A stretch of DNA of 35,858 nt, from contig JAHEBL010000027.1 in the NCBI GenBank assembly GCA_024642265.1, positions 1-35,858 of the forward strand. Reading direction: 5' to 3'. The notes under the pieces were generated by a model. It saw only the letters and a list, made by a program, of their open reading frames with translations. It was not told where the DNA came from and did not search any database. Shown in pieces: positions 31,871 through 35,858 of this stretch. The translations under genes and the position numbers were made by a program. The first letter of the stretch is position 1. Each line of letters opens with the position of its first letter. The DNA is from Haliea sp. (GTDB taxonomy: Bacteria > Pseudomonadota > Gammaproteobacteria > Pseudomonadales > Halieaceae).

Positions 31871-34252
31871 CTAGTGGTCGCCCTGGAGTTTTGCCCTGCG
31901 CAATCTGAGCGCATTCGCGATCACCGATACCGAGCTCATGCTCATGGCGGCGCTGGCGAGCATGGGGGAGAGCAGTACACCAAAAAATGGGTAGAGGACG
32001 CCGGCGGCCACGGGAATTCCCAGGGAATTGTAGGCGAAGGCAAAAAACAGGTTCTGGCGGATATTACCCATGGTCCGGCGCGACAGGCGCAGGGCCTTGG
32101 CGATACCACGCAAATCCCCATTGAGCAGGGTGACGCCGGCGGACTGCATCGCCACATCGGTACCGGTGCCCATGGCGATGCCCACATCGGCCTGGGCCAG
32201 CGCGGGCGCGTCGTTGACCCCGTCACCCGCCATCGCCACCACGCGTCCCCCGGCCTGCAGGCGCTTCACGACTGCCGCTTTGTCCGCGGGCAGCACGTCC
32301 GCCACCACCTCGTCTATATTGAGTGCGTCGCCCACCACTTTCGCGGTGCGGGCATTATCGCCGGTCAGCATGATGATACGAATGCCCTCGGCGTGCAGGG
32401 CCGCTACTGCCTCCAGGGTGCTGGGCTTTATCGCGTCAGCCACGCCCACCACGCCCGCGGGTTTGCCGTCCACCGCGACAAATATAGTGGTCTGTCCCCC
32501 ATTGCGCAGGTTTTCGGCCAGGGACTGCAGTTCCTGGCTGGCGACCTGTTCACGCTCCAGCAAGCGCAGGTTGCCCACCAGCACCCGACGGTCATCGACC
32601 ACGCCCCAGACCCCGAGACCGGGATCAGACCCGAAGCCCGTCACAGCGGGCAGTGGCGCGAGGCCCCGGTCCGTCGCCCCCGCGACAATTGAACGTGCCA
32701 GGGGATGTTCGCTGGATGCCTCGACTGCCGCGGCAAGTCGCAGTAGCCCGGTTTCCTCGAATCCGGCCAGTGGCGCTATCGACTGCAGGCTGGGCTTGCC
32801 TTCCGTCAGGGTGCCGGTCTTGTCTACCACCAGCGTATCCACCTTTTCCAGTGTCTCCAGTGCGCTGGCGTCCTTGATCAGCACCCCTTCATGGGCGCCT
32901 CGCCCGACACCCACCATGATGGACATGGGGGTGGCGAGGCCCAGCGCGCAGGGACAGGCGATAATGAGCACGGAAACGGCAACCACCAGCGCATGGGCCA
33001 TGGCCGGGGGTGGGCCCCATATTGTCCATACTCCTGCCGCAATCATTGCCGCCATGATGACCGCCGGCACAAACCAGGCGGCCACCTGGTCCGCCAGTCG
33101 CTGCACCGGTGCCCGTGAGCGCTGCGCCTGGGCTACCATGTGAACGATCTGCGCCAGCAGGGTGTCAGCCCCAACCTTCTCAGCGCGAACCAGCAGGCTG
33201 CCCGAGCCGTTTACGGTGCCGCCGGCTACGGAGTCCCCGCGGCTCTTTCGTACCGGGTCGGGCTCGCCGGTCAGCATCGATTCATCCACGTGACTGTCAC
33301 CCTCCAGCACGGCGGCGTCCACGGGGATCTTTTCTCCCGGCCTCACGCGCAGGCGATCTCCCACGCTGACCTGTGCCAGGTCCACATCGGTCTCGATATC
33401 CTGCTCATCCAGGCGGTGGGCCAGCTTGGGGGCCAGCTCCAGCAGTGAGCGGATCGCACTGGAAGTCTGGGATCGGGCGCGCAGTTCAAGTACCTGGCCC
33501 AGCAGCACCAGCGCGACGATCACGGCGGCCGCCTCAAAATACAGTGGCGGCATACCGTTGGCCATCCGGAAAGCATCCGGCAGTATGTTTGGGAAAATAA
33601 GGGCCACGACGCTGAAAGCGAAGGAGGCCCCGACCCCCAACGCTATCAGCGAGAACATATTGAGGCTGCGGTTGCGCACGGACTGCCAGCCACGTACGAA
33701 GAAGGGCCAGCCGGCCCACAGCACGACCGGCGCGGCCAGCGCAAACTGGATCCAGCCCGAGAGCGTGTGGCCGATCTGCCTGCTGAGGTCCAGCGCCGGG
33801 ACCATTTCGCCCATGGAAAGCACCAGTACCGGCAGACTCAGGATCAGGCTGACCAGGAAGCGACGCGTCATGTCCCTGAGTTCGTGGTTGTCGCCTTCAT
33901 CCGCTGTCGGCGACTCGGGCTCCAGCGCCATGCCGCATTTTGGGCAGGAGCCGGGACCTTCCTGCCGCACCTCGGGGTGCATGGGACAGGTGTAGATGGT
34001 TCCGGCGGGTGCCGGTGCCGGGGGCTCCGCTTGCCGGGTTTGCAGGTATTTTTCTGGCGCGGCAGCAAATTTGCCGCGGCAGCCGGCGCTGCAGAAGAAA
34101 TACGCGCTGCCGTTGTGTTCATGTTTGATCGCGGTGGCGGGATCGACCGTCATGCCGCACACGGGATCGGTAACCTTGTCCCCGGGAGCTGGGCTGTCGG
34201 CATGGGCGCAGTGTTGCTCGTTTTGGCTGCCATGAGAGTGTGTATGGGCCAT
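31871..34252 (-). CDS. copA: Copper-translocating P1B-type ATPase with YHS and heavy-metal-binding domains
   Basis: The start is ATG 34252 (GGAGAG upstream), giving 793 residues. The N-terminus is His-rich (MAHTHSHG), then a YHS domain (DPVCGMTV...YFFCSAGC, about 29-70) and a heavy-metal-binding domain (YTCPMHPEV...CPKCGMAL, about 87-110). Eight transmembrane helices follow. The key sites are the TGE phosphatase loop (328-330), the CPC metal site in [13 protein letters not shown] (433-435), phosphorylation Asp477 in DKTGTLTEG, and [13 protein letters not shown] predicts Cu+ (or Ag+) export to the periplasm. There is no CxxC HMA domain; YHS/HMBD replace it. The start lies 1 base after the stop of the class II aldolase gene, implying coupling. 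Confidence 0.95.
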   Translation of the reverse strand: MAHTHSHGSQNEQHCAHADSPAPGDKVTDPVCGMTVDPATAIKHEHNGSAYFFCSAGCRGKFAAAPEKYLQTRQAEPPAPAPAGTIYTCPMHPEVRQEGPGSCPKCGMALEPESPTADEGDNHELRDMTRRFLVSLILSLPVLVLSMGEMVPALDLSRQIGHTLSGWIQFALAAPVVLWAGWPFFVRGWQSVRNRSLNMFSLIALGVGASFAFSVVALIFPNILPDAFRMANGMPPLYFEAAAVIVALVLLGQVLELRARSQTSSAIRSLLELAPKLAHRLDEQDIETDVDLAQVSVGDRLRVRPGEKIPVDAAVLEGDSHVDESMLTGEPDPVRKSRGDSVAGGTVNGSGSLLVRAEKVGADTLLAQIVHMVAQAQRSRAPVQRLADQVAAWFVPAVIMAAMIAAGVWTIWGPPPAMAHALVVAVSVLIIACPCALGLATPMSIMVGVGRGAHEGVLIKDASALETLEKVDTLVVDKTGTLTEGKPSLQSIAPLAGFEETGLLRLAAAVEASSEHPLARSIVAGATDRGLAPLPAVTGFGSDPGLGVWGVVDDRRVLVGNLRLLEREQVASQELQSLAENLRNGGQTTIFVAVDGKPAGVVGVADAIKPSTLEAVAALHAEGIRIIMLTGDNARTAKVVGDALNIDEVVADVLPADKAAVVKRLQAGGRVVAMAGDGVNDAPALAQADVGIAMGTGTDVAMQSAGVTLLNGDLRGIAKALRLSRRTMGNIRQNLFFAFAYNSLGIPVAAGVLYPFFGVLLSPMLASAAMSMSSVSVIANALRLRRAKLQGDH

Positions 34253-34253
34253 A

Positions 34254-34946
34254 TCAACTCTCCGGTTCGCTTTGCTGATCCCGCTTGGGGGGGCATCGCT
34301 GCTGGCCGTAATTCCCGAACGCCTCCAGTACATCATCCATTTCTTTCTTTGACAGCAAATTTGGGCCGCCGATCGCCAGCGTGCCCCAGTAGCAGTGCGC
34401 CTGTTCCTCGACGAGTTCCGCCAGCTTTAGCGCTTTTCCCAGGCTGGCTCCGGTGGCCAGCTGGCCGTGATTGGCAAGCAGGCAGGCGAGCGAATTCGAC
34501 AGCGCTTCCAGGTTCGACAGGGACAGTGCCTTGCTGCCGAAGGTCGCGTAGTCCGCCAGGGGAATGCCGTGGCCGCCGGCGGCCGCCACCATGTAGTGCA
34601 TGGCGGGAATGGGTTTGTGCGCGCAGGCCAGGATGGTGGCGTAGGGCGAGTGGCAGTGTACGACCGCGTTGACATCGGGTTTCTCCCGGTAGATATCGGC
34701 GTGCATTTGCCATTCGCTGGAGGGGGTGAGCTGGTCCCCGGCCACGTGGCCGTCGAGGTTCATTGCAACAATGTGTTCGGGCAGTAGCCCGTCAGGTGCC
34801 ACGCCGGTGGGCGTGATGAGCATGCCGGTATCACTGCGAGTGGATACGTTCCCGGATGTACCGCTGGTCAGTTTCTTTTCGACCAGCGCCTGCAGGGCCT
34901 GCACCACATCCAGCCGATCGGCATAGTCCCGCGTTTTGTCGTTCAT
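34254..34946 (-). CDS. Class II aldolase/adducin-family protein (fuculose-phosphate aldolase-like)
   Basis: The 230-residue protein has [11 protein letters not shown] (phosphate-binding region, 29-37) and the Zn2+ ligands His97 and His99 in [10 protein letters not shown] and His160 in LLANHGQL. The catalytic acid position is Glu78 in [10 protein letters not shown]. Length and motifs agree with L-fuculose-/L-rhamnulose-phosphate aldolases. Many such proteins in non-sugar settings act on other phosphorylated aldols or methylthioribulose phosphate, so the substrate is open. It is directly upstream of the Cu ATPase (1-base gap), an unusual pairing. No sugar kinase or isomerase is nearby. Confidence 0.9.
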   Translation of the reverse strand: MNDKTRDYADRLDVVQALQALVEKKLTSGTSGNVSTRSDTGMLITPTGVAPDGLLPEHIVAMNLDGHVAGDQLTPSSEWQMHADIYREKPDVNAVVHCHSPYATILACAHKPIPAMHYMVAAAGGHGIPLADYATFGSKALSLSNLEALSNSLACLLANHGQLATGASLGKALKLAELVEEQAHCYWGTLAIGGPNLLSKKEMDDVLEAFGNYGQQRCPPKRDQQSEPES

Positions 34947-35018
34947 ATTATGTCTCCTGCACTTTGTACAGTCCTGCGGCTGGCACCATCTTTCCTGACC
35001 CCGCTTATCGGGATTGGT

Positions 35019-35690
35019 TCAGGCGGGGTTGGACCTGCCCGGGTAAACGTGGCGGAAAGTCAGGTTTATCCTTGGGCCGCAGCTCCGTGCCAGCTTGCGG
35101 ATACCGTGTTTCCAGTAGCGCTGGGTCGCGCCCCGCATCAGGAGCAGGCTGCCCGCGGGCAATGCCACGTTCACGGTGTCGAGGTCCTTGCGGTAGCGGT
35201 GTCTGAAATAGAGGGTACGGGTTTCGCCAAGACTGAGGGAGGCGATGACGGGCTCGGGGCCGAGCTCCGGCTCGTCGTCAGCGTGGAGACCCATGGAGTC
35301 CCGCCCGTCCCGGTAATAGTTAAGCAGTACGCTGTTGAAACGGCTTGCGGACACCCGTTCGGCCAGGCCTTTGAGCTGCTGCAGCGTATCACTCCAGGGC
35401 AGGGGCTCATAGGTCTTGCCGGAGTAACGGTAACGTGCGTGCTGGTCGCCGTACCAGGCCACAAGCCTGGGCTGTTGGTGGGTTTTGCCGAACAGTGTTA
35501 TGTGTTCCTGTCGCCAGTGAACGTCATCGATCAGTCGGCGCAGCAAACCATCCGCTTCGCAGCCCAGGTGCAGGTCCGTATAGAGCAGCACCTCGGCGTC
35601 TGGCATTGGGATATTGGCAGGCGCGGGCGCGCTCCCGGCTGTTGTGCCGGCCTCAAGACCCTGCGGTGCCGGTTTCAGTGTGTGGTCCAT
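35019..35690 (-). CDS. AlkB-family 2-oxoglutarate/Fe(II) dioxygenase (AlkB2/3-like)
   Basis: The start is ATG 35690, with AGGG 6-9 bases upstream; the frame opens to 35828 but would overlap the divergent gene. The 223-residue protein has the Fe ligands His136 and Asp138 (LHADDEPEL) and His195 (YWKHGI), and the 2-oxoglutarate ligands Arg207 and Arg213 (RINLTFRHV). QPRLVAWYGD (74-83) and FNSVLLNYYRDG are typical of the ALKBH2/3-like branch. It probably repairs methylated bases (1-methyladenine, 3-methylcytosine) in DNA or RNA. It appears to be a single gene; the 72-base gap to the aldolase gene contains nothing I recognise. Confidence 0.93.
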   Translation of the reverse strand: MDHTLKPAPQGLEAGTTAGSAPAPANIPMPDAEVLLYTDLHLGCEADGLLRRLIDDVHWRQEHITLFGKTHQQPRLVAWYGDQHARYRYSGKTYEPLPWSDTLQQLKGLAERVSASRFNSVLLNYYRDGRDSMGLHADDEPELGPEPVIASLSLGETRTLYFRHRYRKDLDTVNVALPAGSLLLMRGATQRYWKHGIRKLARSCGPRINLTFRHVYPGRSNPA

Positions 35691-35802
35691 AAAGCGCCCT
35701 GTATCCCTAACCCGGTATACAGTAACACTTCCCGGGTGCATCGGTGGTTTTGAGGTCGCATCTTGCGGTATGCTCCAGTCCCGCCTCAAATCGCCCGTAA
35801 CA

Positions 35803-35858
35803 ATGACTTCCATAGACATACCCGACAAGACCCTGCTGCAGGACTGGCTCGACCAGGC
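35803..35858 (+). CDS. Start of an unidentified gene (3' partial)
   Basis: ATG 35803 opens a frame that stays open to the window end, encoding MTSIDIPDKTLLQDWLDQ. It is divergent from the AlkB gene with a 112-base gap, a good place for a promoter. Too little is present to name a family. Confidence 0.45.
   Translation, partial: MTSIDIPDKTLLQDWLDQ

Noticed and set aside
32070-33143. 357-codon open frame on the plus strand
   Set aside because: Antisense to the copper ATPase; Ser/Arg/Pro-rich, as expected of a shadow.

Overview
The window is G+C-rich, densely coded DNA from what looks like an aerobic Gram-negative bacterium. It is most likely a marine gammaproteobacterium of the Halieaceae/Spongiibacteraceae type. 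That placement is inference from gene content: two TonB-dependent receptors, two DUF1302 barrels with one DUF1329 partner, DUF1254/DUF1214 proteins, an alkylsulfatase, and NorE/NorF-like oxidase subunits. Nothing in the window fixes the species. Both ends cut through genes.

Layout: (1) 1-2100, two pairs of cytochrome c oxidase subunit III-like plus subunit IV-like genes, with an unrecognised polytopic membrane protein between them. (2) 2344-6583, a leucine-rich-repeat lipoprotein and an orphan DUF1302 barrel on the minus strand, divergent from a small secreted cytochrome c whose upstream region carries an FNR/Anr-type box. (3) 6771-12485, tRNA-Thr(UGT), then a minus-strand block (lipoprotein, two DUF1254/DUF1214 proteins, an AraC regulator and a broken third DUF1254 copy). 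It closes with a 45-nt imperfect copy of the tRNA 3' end, the classic outline of a tRNA-targeted integrated element, here without an integrase. (4) 12581-16041, a transglutaminase-like enzyme, then a small Cys/His protein and a ZnuD-like, His-rich TonB receptor that form a probable metal-uptake pair. (5) 16050-29037, the metabolic core. It holds a decayed hydrolase, a Crp/Fnr-family regulator, an acetoacetate-decarboxylase-family enzyme, a 3-hydroxyacyl-CoA dehydrogenase-like enzyme with an unusual active-site loop, a GPH-type MFS transporter, an alpha/beta hydrolase, a large TonB receptor, a DUF1302-DUF1329 pair and a 3beta-HSD-like SDR. (6) 29096-35858, an SdsA-type alkylsulfatase lipoprotein, a DUF502-like membrane protein, a Cu+ P-type ATPase with YHS and heavy-metal-binding domains coupled to a class II aldolase, an AlkB-family dioxygenase, and the start of one more gene.

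The most interesting signal is in region 5. An 18-nt motif, GTCACCTGTGYGACARGT (16/18 identical between copies), lies upstream of both the decarboxylase gene (17124-17141) and the large TonB receptor (24141-24158, minus strand). In both cases it is exactly the same distance from a -10-like TAANNT hexamer. A Crp/Fnr-family regulator is encoded just before the first copy. This suggests one regulon joining outer-membrane uptake (TonB receptor, perhaps DUF1302/DUF1329) with inner-membrane transport and CoA-ester/beta-keto-acid chemistry. The substrate is probably hydrophobic (lipid-, terpenoid-, polyketide- or steroid-like), but it cannot be read from the sequence.
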